Source of the DNA: Gymnodinialimonas sp. 202GB13-11 | Lineage (GTDB): Bacteria; Pseudomonadota; Alphaproteobacteria; Rhodobacterales; Rhodobacteraceae | Reading direction: 5' to 3' | Assembly (NCBI RefSeq): GCF_040932485.1 | Contig: NZ_JBFRBH010000001.1 | Span: 248,001-312,000 of the forward strand | DNA: 64,000 bases | In this document: piece after piece, positions 45,489-52,873 of the stretch | How the letters are laid out: every line of letters starts with the position of its first letter | Numbering within the stretch: position 1 is the stretch's first letter | The notes under the pieces: model-generated | The model's database searches: none | What the model was told of the DNA's origin: nothing | What the model saw: only the letters and a program-made list of their open reading frames with translations | Position numbers and translations under genes: made by a program

Positions 45489-45536
45489 GGCCGTTTCTTT
45501 GTGCCTTGAGATCCATGTATTTTCGTCGAAACGGCC
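45489..45536 (-). promoter_or_regulatory. Leader hairpin upstream of the 2OG oxygenase gene
   Basis: GGCCGTTTC (45489-45497) and GAAACGGCC (45528-45536) form a perfect 9-bp inverted repeat with a 30-base loop, located a few bases upstream of the AGGAG that serves the leftward start at 45469. It would fold in the 5' leader and could influence ribosome access or mRNA stability. Confidence 0.4.
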
Positions 45537-45679
45537 AAGAAATAGGCCGAAATCGGAAATAGTATTCGGGTTTCGCTTATAATCGGAGCCGACGTGCTAT
45601 GAGTCAGGCGGCCATGCCAGAACGCGACCGCGAGGGTGGCCTCCGCAACCTGAAAACTAGACTGATCGACAAAAGTGCA

Positions 45680-46462
45680 TCAGGCGCTCGCGATGCTGTT
45701 CAACGCAGACATCACAGCCGCCACGTGATTGGCTTGGCTCGCCGCCCCGTGCGGCGGAGCGAAGCGCCCGCTGTCATTGTCAAAATACTTGCCGGAGGCA
45801 TTGGCGAAATCGCTGCCGGTCGAAGCGGCAACCAAAATATCAGCCCCTATGCTCAGATCATTGCCCGCCACGCCGAAGCCTTCCTTCACCATCTTGGACG
45901 CAAGCAGAGAGCCCGGGTTGACCGAAACAACTACCGGCCCTTGCGGGAGGTCTTTGGCCATTTCAGCGCTCCAAATCGTGATGGCCAGCTTGCTTTGTGC
46001 GTAAGCCTCCATGTCGCCCATAGGTTGGAACACGGTCATGCCATCGACATCGACTGGGGCCTGGGCAGCCGATGACAGATTCACTACGCGGCCTGCCTTT
46101 GGAATGATCGGAAGGAGTGCCCGCGTCAAAATGTACGGCGCAATGGTGTTCACGTCGAAACGGATATCTCTGCCCGCCGCTGTCTTGGCGTGGGGCGTTT
46201 TCAGGACACCGGCATTGTTGATCAGCACGTCCAGCCTTTCATGGTCGGACAGGACCGCCTCAGCCATAGCCCGCACGTCGCCCATCTTTGAAAGATCGGC
46301 TTGATAGGTTGACGGTTTGCCGTGAACTTGCGCGGCGGCCTTCGCGAGCTTGTCCGCGCTGCGTCCGTGAAGAAGCACCTTATGGCCGAGTGCTCCAAGT
46401 TTTTGGGCGGTCAAAAGGCCGATGCCGTCCGTGGCACCTGTGATCAGAATGGTCTTTGTCAT
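45680..46462 (-). CDS. Short-chain dehydrogenase/reductase
   Basis: This 260-residue Rossmann oxidoreductase has the NAD(P) glycine loop TGATDGIG (8-15), NNAG (82-85) and the catalytic Ser131 region with Tyr154-x3-Lys158 (YAQSK). The basic residue in HGRS (about 32-35) favours NADPH. It resembles retinol dehydrogenase/WWOX-like SDRs. Substrate unknown. It is 40 bases downstream of the CmcJ/NvfI-type gene on the same strand and probably shares its transcript. Confidence 0.92.
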   Translation of the reverse strand: MTKTILITGATDGIGLLTAQKLGALGHKVLLHGRSADKLAKAAAQVHGKPSTYQADLSKMGDVRAMAEAVLSDHERLDVLINNAGVLKTPHAKTAAGRDIRFDVNTIAPYILTRALLPIIPKAGRVVNLSSAAQAPVDVDGMTVFQPMGDMEAYAQSKLAITIWSAEMAKDLPQGPVVVSVNPGSLLASKMVKEGFGVAGNDLSIGADILVAASTGSDFANASGKYFDNDSGRFAPPHGAASQANHVAAVMSALNSIASA

Positions 46463-46502
46463 GTTGTTTCCTTGTCTCGATGCAGGCCGGGGGGCGACTT
46501 GG

Positions 46503-47285
46503 CTAGCCGTCATAGCGAATGAGGGTACGGCTCTCGATGCTGGTTCGGATGGTGTGGATTGTTGGGTCCTCGACCATGTCCACGGCGCTGTGGCCTACCG
46601 ATGGCAAGCCCTGATTGTCGTAGATGTTGAAGTAGGCGATTTCGTCAGGGGTCATCTTTGACTGATAGACCCATTGGTGAGCCTCGTTTGCAGCTAATCC
46701 GAAGATTTGGCCACGCCGATCCGGGTAGATGAGGTCGATCAAGATCCAGTCATCTGGCGCAACAGAAGCGGGTTTCAGGAAAGCCAGGGGTGCAGAGTTG
46801 ATCGGATTGCGTACGGGACGCCAGATGTTGATGAAAGCATAGTGGCCGGTCGCCCATTGCCTGGCGCGCTTTTCGCCAAGAATATCGACAAGACGTTTCT
46901 TTGCACCGTCGGCACTATAGTCACTGTGGACGTTCCGCGCTGGCTTGCGGTCTGAGTTGGGATCATCTTCGCGGACGGTGTGATCGAAAATCACGACTTC
47001 TTTTGCGCCCAGATTGCTTTCCAGGAAATCTGAGAGCTCCTCGTCATAGATTGATTGCCAGCCTTTCCAGTCGAAATCGGTCACTGAGGATGGAAGGCCA
47101 GCGAACGCAATACCGTCCCGTTCAAATGAAACGGACGCTTCACCAAGCCTAGTGTCGTGCAGTGGCACCTTGGTTGTGGCAAGTTCCGGCGAGACGAGCT
47201 TGCCCACGATACCACCGGCGTCGATTTCGAATGCCTGCCGCTCAGCCTTGTGGACGTGATAGTTTACGGTTCCAACGCGCGGCAT
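46503..47285 (-). CDS. CmcJ/NvfI family oxidoreductase
   Basis: This 260-residue protein resembles the CmcJ/NvfI/GA4-desaturase-like family. Signature pieces are VVIFDHTVRE (about 95-104), NVHSDYSADGA (about 118-128), GHYAFINIWRPVRNPINSAPLAF and YFNIYDNQGLPSVGHSAVDM. Known members act in fungal meroterpenoid and bacterial cephamycin pathways, some as oxygenases or isomerases. The bacterial marine function is unknown. It diverges from a LysR gene and leads the SDR and perhaps the 2OG oxygenase. Its Shine-Dalgarno GGAGGA can pair with an upstream TCCTCCG. Confidence 0.85.
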   Translation of the reverse strand: MPRVGTVNYHVHKAERQAFEIDAGGIVGKLVSPELATTKVPLHDTRLGEASVSFERDGIAFAGLPSSVTDFDWKGWQSIYDEELSDFLESNLGAKEVVIFDHTVREDDPNSDRKPARNVHSDYSADGAKKRLVDILGEKRARQWATGHYAFINIWRPVRNPINSAPLAFLKPASVAPDDWILIDLIYPDRRGQIFGLAANEAHQWVYQSKMTPDEIAYFNIYDNQGLPSVGHSAVDMVEDPTIHTIRTSIESRTLIRYDG

Positions 47286-47291
47286 CTTTTG

Positions 47292-47324
47292 TCCTCCGAC
47301 TGCCTTTAAGCTTCTCCCGGAGGA
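47292..47324 (-). promoter_or_regulatory. Possible Shine-Dalgarno-sequestering hairpin
   Basis: Read on the minus strand, TCCTCCG (47324-47318) precedes CGGAGGA (47298-47292), which is the ribosome-binding site of the CmcJ/NvfI-type gene (ATG at 47285). The 7-bp arms with a 19-base loop would mask the site if transcription begins upstream of 47324. Confidence 0.4.
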
Positions 47325-47395
47325 TATCGAGCATTGAGTATGTCGAATAAACGGGCAAAAACGGAGTTGTTAATTCGGATTTGGGATATAATTGC

Positions 47396-48301
47396 ATGGA
47401 TACCGACGCGCTGCGCCTTTTCGTGCTGGCAGCCGAAAAGTTGAACATCAGTGCTGCAGGTCGTGATCTTGGCCTTGCGCCGGCGGTATCGAGCGCGCGG
47501 CTTGCGAAACTGGAGCAGACCGTCGGAGCGGACCTTTTGCACCGGTCAACACGCAAGGTTTCACTGTCGCTGGAAGGCGCAGAGTTTCTACCATTTGCTC
47601 GCGAAATCCTTGCACAGGAAGAGGCCGCGTTTGCCGCTTTGGGCAAAGGCAATGCTAAGCCGTCAGGCACGTTGCGCTTCACCGCGCCCAGTACGTTTGC
47701 CCAGGTGTATATCGCGCCGCTTCTTCCGCAATTCATGGAACTCCATCCAGAAATCGCACTTGATCTGCGCCTGTCGGACACAGAGTTCGATCTGATCGAG
47801 GGAAGTTATGATTTGGCGCTTCGAAACATGGTGCTGGACGATTCCAGCTTGAAGGGACGCAAGTTGGCCGACGACATCCGCATCCTGTGCGCAGCCCCGT
47901 CGTATCTGGATACGCATGGATGGCCTGACGAGGTATCGGATCTAAGCGCTCATAGTCTGATCGGGTTCAAAGACCTATTGCCGCGCAATTTGATTGGTCC
48001 GGGTGGGCAGAAAGGTCTGTTCGATCCACGCAAGGCGCGTATGCGGGTTGTGATGGACGACGGCACAAGCCAGCGTATTGCAACCATCAATGGCGCTGGG
48101 ATCTCTCTCAATTCGTACTGGAGTGTTCACGATGATCTGCAGGCTGGAACGCTCCAGCGCGTCCTGCCGGAATGGAGGGCAGAGGCCGCAAATGCACTAT
48201 GGCTCGTTTACCCAAAGTCGAACGTCTTGTCGCCAAAAGTGCGCGTATTTCTCGACTTTCTGATTGCCCGTTGTAGCGCACATGCATGGACGATCAGCTA
48301 G
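47396..48301 (+). CDS. LysR family transcriptional regulator
   Basis: This 301-residue regulator has an N-terminal winged helix (DALRLFVLAAEKLNISAAGRDLGLAPAVSSARLAKLEQTVGADLLHRSTRKVSLS, residues 4-57 in parts) and an effector domain beginning GTLRFTAPSTFAQVYIAPLLPQFM. It is of the AaeR/DsdC-like subgroup that often controls adjacent dehydrogenases. TATAAT ends only 3 bases before the ATG (47387-47392), so the mRNA may be leaderless. It is divergent from the CmcJ/NvfI-type gene and likely controls it. Confidence 0.93.
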   Translation: MDTDALRLFVLAAEKLNISAAGRDLGLAPAVSSARLAKLEQTVGADLLHRSTRKVSLSLEGAEFLPFAREILAQEEAAFAALGKGNAKPSGTLRFTAPSTFAQVYIAPLLPQFMELHPEIALDLRLSDTEFDLIEGSYDLALRNMVLDDSSLKGRKLADDIRILCAAPSYLDTHGWPDEVSDLSAHSLIGFKDLLPRNLIGPGGQKGLFDPRKARMRVVMDDGTSQRIATINGAGISLNSYWSVHDDLQAGTLQRVLPEWRAEAANALWLVYPKSNVLSPKVRVFLDFLIARCSAHAWTIS

Positions 48302-48355
48302 TGGAAGCCGTGCGTTGACAACCCCATTGCGTAACGCGTCGCAATCTTGACGCAG

Positions 48356-49387
48356 TCACTGTTGGAGCCTCGGCGTCATATTTCGAGTGGAGGCGCGTGG
48401 CAGAATGGACGCGTCCAGCGAGACTGGCTTTGCCGATAGCCCGGACGTGATCCAATCAACGATTGCATCACCAGCGGCATCACCCATGGCTTCGGCTGGC
48501 AGGTGGATGCTTGTAATTGACGGTTGGCTGACCTCGGACCATTCGAGATCATCGAAACCCATCAAGGATATCTCCTCGGGCACTGATATTCCCTGGCGTT
48601 GCAATTCAAACAATGCGCCCAAAGCCTGAACATCTGACAGGCATAGCAGAGCTGTCGGGCTGGTCGCGGCGCCGGTCATCTGGCGCACCGCGTCTGCGCC
48701 GCCCGCCACATCCATTGATACGGCTGAAAAGCCGACTTCGATGCCGCGTGCGTTTTGAGCAATCGCCTCAATACGCGCGGCGATCCGGTCATTTGTGTCC
48801 GTCGGGCCATGAACGACAAGAATGCGGTGGTGTCCGAGCGATTTGAGAAAGTCGATGGCTTTTACGGCGATTGCACCGTTGTCGTACCCAACGGTTGGAT
48901 AGCGCGCCGAAGGGTCATAGTAGGATGTGATCAGGGTCGGGATGTGAAACCGCTCGACCAAGGCATCGAACCCTTCAGTGTGGTTCTTACCCGAAACGAT
49001 CAGCCCATCGACCCCCATGTCGATCAACCCCATCGCCTTGCGTTCCTCAACCTCGGGCTGTCCGCCCGTGACGGCTACCACGAGGGCATAGCCCCGCTCG
49101 GAAAGGCGGTTTTCGAGCGTGTCGAGATAGCGTGCGAAGATGGAATGATCCAGCGTCGGGACAAGGGCGCCGACGGTGCGGGACCGACCGGAGTTAAGGG
49201 TGCGCGCCGCTGCACTTGGCAAAAATCCAAGGGTGTCGATGGCTTGCGTCACACGGTTGCGCGTATCGCTCGTCACCAACTCCGACCCGTTCAAGACCCG
49301 TGACACGGTGGCCACCGAAACGCCGGCACTTCTTGCGACATCGCGCAGCGTTGCGCGCTTTGGAGGGAAGGACGAATTCACGGTCAA
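48356..49387 (-). CDS. LacI family transcriptional regulator
   Basis: The protein has 343 residues. The HTH at about 12-35 reads LRDVARSAGVSVATVSRVLNG, with hinge SAAARTLNSGRSRTVGALVPT, followed by the PBP-like effector domain including GLIVSGKN, PTLITSYYD and LMGFDDLEWSEVSQPSITSIHLP. It belongs to the GntR/PurR-like part of LacI. The start is a TTG at 49387 (or GTG 49381). It diverges from the DUF1989-GcvT gene, with a perfect TTGTAACCGGTTACAA between them, which is almost certainly its operator. Confidence 0.95.
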   Translation of the reverse strand: MTVNSSFPPKRATLRDVARSAGVSVATVSRVLNGSELVTSDTRNRVTQAIDTLGFLPSAAARTLNSGRSRTVGALVPTLDHSIFARYLDTLENRLSERGYALVVAVTGGQPEVEERKAMGLIDMGVDGLIVSGKNHTEGFDALVERFHIPTLITSYYDPSARYPTVGYDNGAIAVKAIDFLKSLGHHRILVVHGPTDTNDRIAARIEAIAQNARGIEVGFSAVSMDVAGGADAVRQMTGAATSPTALLCLSDVQALGALFELQRQGISVPEEISLMGFDDLEWSEVSQPSITSIHLPAEAMGDAAGDAIVDWITSGLSAKPVSLDASILPRASTRNMTPRLQQ

Positions 49388-49420
49388 TCTGTCTCAGATC
49401 AGATGCGATAAAGCAAACTA

Positions 49421-49466
49421 TTGACTCAGAGGGGTGCCAACTTTACCCAATTGTAACCGGTTACAA
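49421..49466 (+). promoter_or_regulatory. Promoter and LacI-type operator of the DUF1989-GcvT / ProXVW operon
   Basis: TTGTAACCGGTTACAA (49451-49466) is a perfect 16-bp palindrome with the central CG typical of LacI-family operators. TTGACT (49421-49426) is a candidate -35 with a weak -10 (TACCCA at 49444), placing the operator over the transcription start. It lies 17 bases upstream of ATG 49483. Confidence 0.75.
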
Positions 49467-49482
49467 TGCTGGAGTGGACGCA

Positions 49483-51807
49483 ATGGATGCGCTGCCCATC
49501 CATTTGATAGACAACCGCGGAGTGACGCCTGATGGGCGGTCTTTCCCCGGCCTTGCTGCGCCGATGGCGGGGCAGGGGAGCTTGGTCCACCCGCGCCAAG
49601 CGGTTCGGTTCACCCTTCGCACTGGCGACGTTCTTTGCATTGAAGGCCTGACCGACGCGCATGCCGCTTTTGTTTGTGTGCTAGATGATCACGGCGAGGG
49701 AGCCGCCGAAGCGCTTTCCCTAAACCCCGCCACGGGATTCCTGCCATCTGGCTTTGATCGCGCCGAGATCGACGGCTGGCTCCTGACACATGGACTTGAT
49801 CCGAATGGATCGTTGCCGCTGGTAGCGCTTCAAGGCGGCAGTGGCGCCTTGTTCCTGAAAACGAAGTCGCCTGTAACACTTTGGGTGCTGAACTGCCTGG
49901 ATCGCACCCTTCTGACGGATGGCCTTCTTCCTGACGCCCTGCGCATTTCCGTCCGGTCGAGGCCAGCAAACAGCCCCCTTTTGCCGCCGCCGCTTGGCGA
50001 GGTGCGCGAGGAATTCACGATTCATCGCGGCACAGCACAGGCATATGAGTTGCAGGCTGGCGAATACCTGCAGGTCATCGACGTTGAAGGGCAGCAATGC
50101 TCGGACTTCATGGCCTTTTCCGCGAAAGCGCTTCAGGCGGGCCAGGAGCGATTGATCGACAGCACTGCGACGCGGTCAATGTTGCGGCGGGCCTATCCGG
50201 GCCCCGGCCTGTTCGACAAGTTCTACGACGCCGAAATGGCACCCCTTCTGAATGTCGTGCAGGATACGTGCGGTCGGCATGACACGTTCGGCATGGCGTG
50301 CACGGCGCGTGGTTATGAAGAGGCGGGTTATCCGGGGCATTTGAATTGCTCTGACAATATCTCGGACGCGCTTGACCCTTTCGGCGTCGCGCGGCGCAAA
50401 GCCTGGCCCGCGATCAACTTTTTCTGGAACACGTGGATCGATGCGGGAACGCATCAGATCCAGACAGAGGAAAGCTGGTCCCGTCCTGGCGATTACGTGA
50501 CGCTGCGCGCGATCCAACCTTTGGTGTGTGTCAGCACGGCCTGCCCTGATGACATTGATCCGATCAACGGGTGGAACCCGACCGACATCCATGTCCGCAT
50601 TTATCGGCCCGATGCGCCGATCCGGCGAGCCGTCGCATATCGAGAGAAAGAGAACGCGCCCGTGACCCTGAGCCAGGAATCGGCCTTTCATCCGGCGACC
50701 AGAAAGCTCACTCGTGATTTTCATTCTGCTCGAAACCTATGGGTTCCAAACTCGTTTTCGACGGTTGGACCAATTGCGGAGTACTGGGCCTGCCGAAACG
50801 CCGCCACGCTGCAGGACATGAGCGGCCTGCGGAAATACGAGGTTGTGGGCCCGGATGCGGAACGTTTGCTGCAAAAAGCCATGACACGGGATGTGGCCAA
50901 ATTGGCCGTTTGGCGCGGCACCTATGCGTTAATGTGCGACGCACAGGGCGAAGTCATCGACGACGGCACCTTGTTCCGCCTTGCCGACCAGCGCTTCCGT
51001 TGGTGCTGCGGGTCCGAGGAAAGTGCCCGCCATTTGTCGGCGCTGGCAACGGAACACCGGCTTCAGGTGCGCATCAACGCCTCAGGCGACGTGCTGCCGA
51101 ACCTTGCGTTGCAGGGGCCGAAATCGCGCGACATCCTCCGCGAGTTTGTGTTCACGCAACCCCATGTCCCAGCGTTGGATGAGTTGAAGTGGTTTGGGGT
51201 GACGATGGCGCGCGTGGGTGACCGGGACGGCATCCCGTTCATGTTGGCGCGTTCTGGTTATACCGGAGAGTTGGGATACGAACTGTTTTGTTCGGCCAGC
51301 GATGCCCCGAAGCTGTGGGACATTGTGATGGCGGCTGGTGAGGGGCACGGCCTCAAACCGATGGGCGGAGCCGCGCTTGAGACCATACGCATTGAAGCTG
51401 GACTTGCTGCGGCTGGTGCTGAATTTGCGCCTGGTGTTGATGCGCTGGAGGCTGGGCTTGGCTTTGCAGTGGATTTCAACAAAAGCGAATTCGTGGGCAA
51501 GGACGCGCTGGAGCGGAACGCGAGCGCCCCGCGACGTGTCTTGAGGGGCTTGCTGATCGACGGCGATGATCTTGTCCATCACGGCGCACAGGTCTTTGCC
51601 GGAGAACGCCCCGTTGGCGTTGTCACTTCGGCAACCCATTCTCCAACCCTAGAGCGCGGAATTGCCATGGCGCGCCTGGCGATTGAGCACGCGGACCCCG
51701 GTGTTGAGCTGGAAATCGGGATGCTCGACGGCCGCATGAAACGTGTCGGAGCCACCGTTACCACCGTTCCCTTTATCGACCCGAGCCGATCCAGAGCTCG
51801 GGCTTAA
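49483..51807 (+). CDS. DUF1989-GcvT fusion protein (predicted THF-dependent demethylase with hydrolase-like domain)
   Basis: The protein has 774 residues in three parts. Residues ~20-165 look like a degenerate DUF1989 copy (RQAVRFTLRTGDVLCIEG). Residues ~175-375 are a full DUF1989 (urea carboxylase-associated) domain with likely metal/active-site residues in QQCSDF (Cys206), TCGRHD (Cys263, His266), LNCSDN (Cys289) and STACPDD (Cys354). Residues ~420-774 are a GcvT/aminomethyltransferase domain with DMSGLRKYEVVGPDA and SGYTGELGYE. GcvT homologues pass one-carbon units to tetrahydrofolate; DUF1989 pairs are known as carboxyguanidine deiminases. GGAG 8 bases upstream supports ATG 49483, although the frame is open from 49216. 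It is first in an operon with a ProXVW importer. Confidence 0.88.
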   Translation: MDALPIHLIDNRGVTPDGRSFPGLAAPMAGQGSLVHPRQAVRFTLRTGDVLCIEGLTDAHAAFVCVLDDHGEGAAEALSLNPATGFLPSGFDRAEIDGWLLTHGLDPNGSLPLVALQGGSGALFLKTKSPVTLWVLNCLDRTLLTDGLLPDALRISVRSRPANSPLLPPPLGEVREEFTIHRGTAQAYELQAGEYLQVIDVEGQQCSDFMAFSAKALQAGQERLIDSTATRSMLRRAYPGPGLFDKFYDAEMAPLLNVVQDTCGRHDTFGMACTARGYEEAGYPGHLNCSDNISDALDPFGVARRKAWPAINFFWNTWIDAGTHQIQTEESWSRPGDYVTLRAIQPLVCVSTACPDDIDPINGWNPTDIHVRIYRPDAPIRRAVAYREKENAPVTLSQESAFHPATRKLTRDFHSARNLWVPNSFSTVGPIAEYWACRNAATLQDMSGLRKYEVVGPDAERLLQKAMTRDVAKLAVWRGTYALMCDAQGEVIDDGTLFRLADQRFRWCCGSEESARHLSALATEHRLQVRINASGDVLPNLALQGPKSRDILREFVFTQPHVPALDELKWFGVTMARVGDRDGIPFMLARSGYTGELGYELFCSASDAPKLWDIVMAAGEGHGLKPMGGAALETIRIEAGLAAAGAEFAPGVDALEAGLGFAVDFNKSEFVGKDALERNASAPRRVLRGLLIDGDDLVHHGAQVFAGERPVGVVTSATHSPTLERGIAMARLAIEHADPGVELEIGMLDGRMKRVGATVTTVPFIDPSRSRARA

Positions 51808-51832
51808 TCTGATCCAACAGGAGGAAAAACTG

Positions 51833-52789
51833 ATGAAAAAACTGACACTTAGCGCCGCCGCGCTTGGTATGGCCGTCACGGCCGGTGCCGCCAGCGCGCA
51901 AGAAACCGTGATGATTGGCGAGCCGTCCTGGCCCGGCGCACGTATCATGGCAAACCTGATCGGCCAAGTGATTGAAACGCGCCTTGGCGGCGAGGTGGGC
52001 TATGCGCCCGGCGCCAATGCCGTGATCTTCGCCGCCATGGACGGCGGCCGTGGCGACATCGACGTCCACCCCGACGTGTGGTTGCCCAACCAGCAAAGCT
52101 TTGTGGACGAGTACACCGAGACGGTGACCCTATCCGAAGGCTCCTACGAGGGCAGCTCTGGCATCTGCGTGCCCACCTATATGGCGGAAGAGCACAACAT
52201 CCGCACCATCTATGATCTGGCCACACCGGTCGCGCAGGAGCTATTCGACAGCGACGGCGACGGTATGGGTGAGGTCTGGGTTGGCGCATCTGGCTGGGCC
52301 TCCACCAACACTTTCTCGGTCCGTGTCCGCGACTACGGCATTAGCACCTTCCTGACGCCGACCACCGAAGACGAGACCGTGTTCTACAGCCGCCTGCGTG
52401 ACCTGATCGAAGCGCGCGAAGGGGCCGCGTTCTATTGCTACGCTCCGCATTACGTGCATGCGCTTTATGATGTGACGATGTTGGAAGAGCCGCCCTACGA
52501 CGAGTCGATGTACACTATGGTGGCAGCAGACCAGTCGGCCAACTGGTTCGAGGAAAGCTCGATCATGACGGGTGAGCCGGTGAAGACCATCCGCGTGGCA
52601 TTCTCCAACTCGCTCTTTGACCGCAACCCTGCGGCCGCTGCCTTCCTGCAGGCCATCGACATGGAAGCGTCGGAACTGTCGGAGCTGACCTACCAAGTCG
52701 TTGAGAACGGTGTCGAAACCGAAGTCGCCGTTGCCGCATGGATGGAAGAAAACAGCGACATGATCGACGGCTGGCTCGGGCTTAACTGA
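51833..52789 (+). CDS. proX: Glycine betaine/proline-type ABC transporter, substrate-binding protein
   Basis: This 318-residue OpuAC-family binding protein has a signal peptide (about 1-22, ending ASA-Q). VMIGEPSWPGARIMANLIGQVIETRLGGEV at the N-terminus and DIDVHPDVWLPNQ are characteristic; tryptophans such as Trp34, Trp81 and those in GASGWAS could form the aromatic box for a quaternary ammonium. Ligand specificity is not certain. AGGAGG precedes the ATG, 25 bases after the fusion gene. A strong stem-loop (52810-52837) follows, probably limiting transcription or protecting this part of the mRNA. Confidence 0.92.
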   Translation: MKKLTLSAAALGMAVTAGAASAQETVMIGEPSWPGARIMANLIGQVIETRLGGEVGYAPGANAVIFAAMDGGRGDIDVHPDVWLPNQQSFVDEYTETVTLSEGSYEGSSGICVPTYMAEEHNIRTIYDLATPVAQELFDSDGDGMGEVWVGASGWASTNTFSVRVRDYGISTFLTPTTEDETVFYSRLRDLIEAREGAAFYCYAPHYVHALYDVTMLEEPPYDESMYTMVAADQSANWFEESSIMTGEPVKTIRVAFSNSLFDRNPAAAAFLQAIDMEASELSELTYQVVENGVETEVAVAAWMEENSDMIDGWLGLN

Positions 52790-52809
52790 TCTCTCCCTGA
52801 CTGAGCCAG

Positions 52810-52837
52810 ACCCCGGCGGGCGTGCCCTCGCCGGGGT
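52810..52837 (+). terminator. Stem-loop between binding-protein and ATPase genes
   Basis: ACCCCGGCG (52810-52818) pairs perfectly with CGCCGGGGT (52829-52837), 10-base loop. TCAAAAG follows rather than a T-tract, so it is better seen as a partial terminator or RNA stabiliser that raises binding-protein levels relative to the downstream ATPase and permease. Confidence 0.6.
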
Positions 52838-52873
52838 TCAAAAGAAAGAAACAACGACACGGGGGGCGATGCC

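Noticed and set aside
45599-46075. A rightward 158-codon frame opposite the SDR gene
   Set aside because: Antisense to the well-supported SDR and lacking a ribosome site, despite a TATAAT-like sequence upstream at about 45579.
49216-49482. Extension of the DUF1989-GcvT frame upstream of 49483
   Set aside because: The extension would overlap the LacI gene and the operator, and it reads as antisense LacI sequence; GGAG before 49483 supports the shorter protein.
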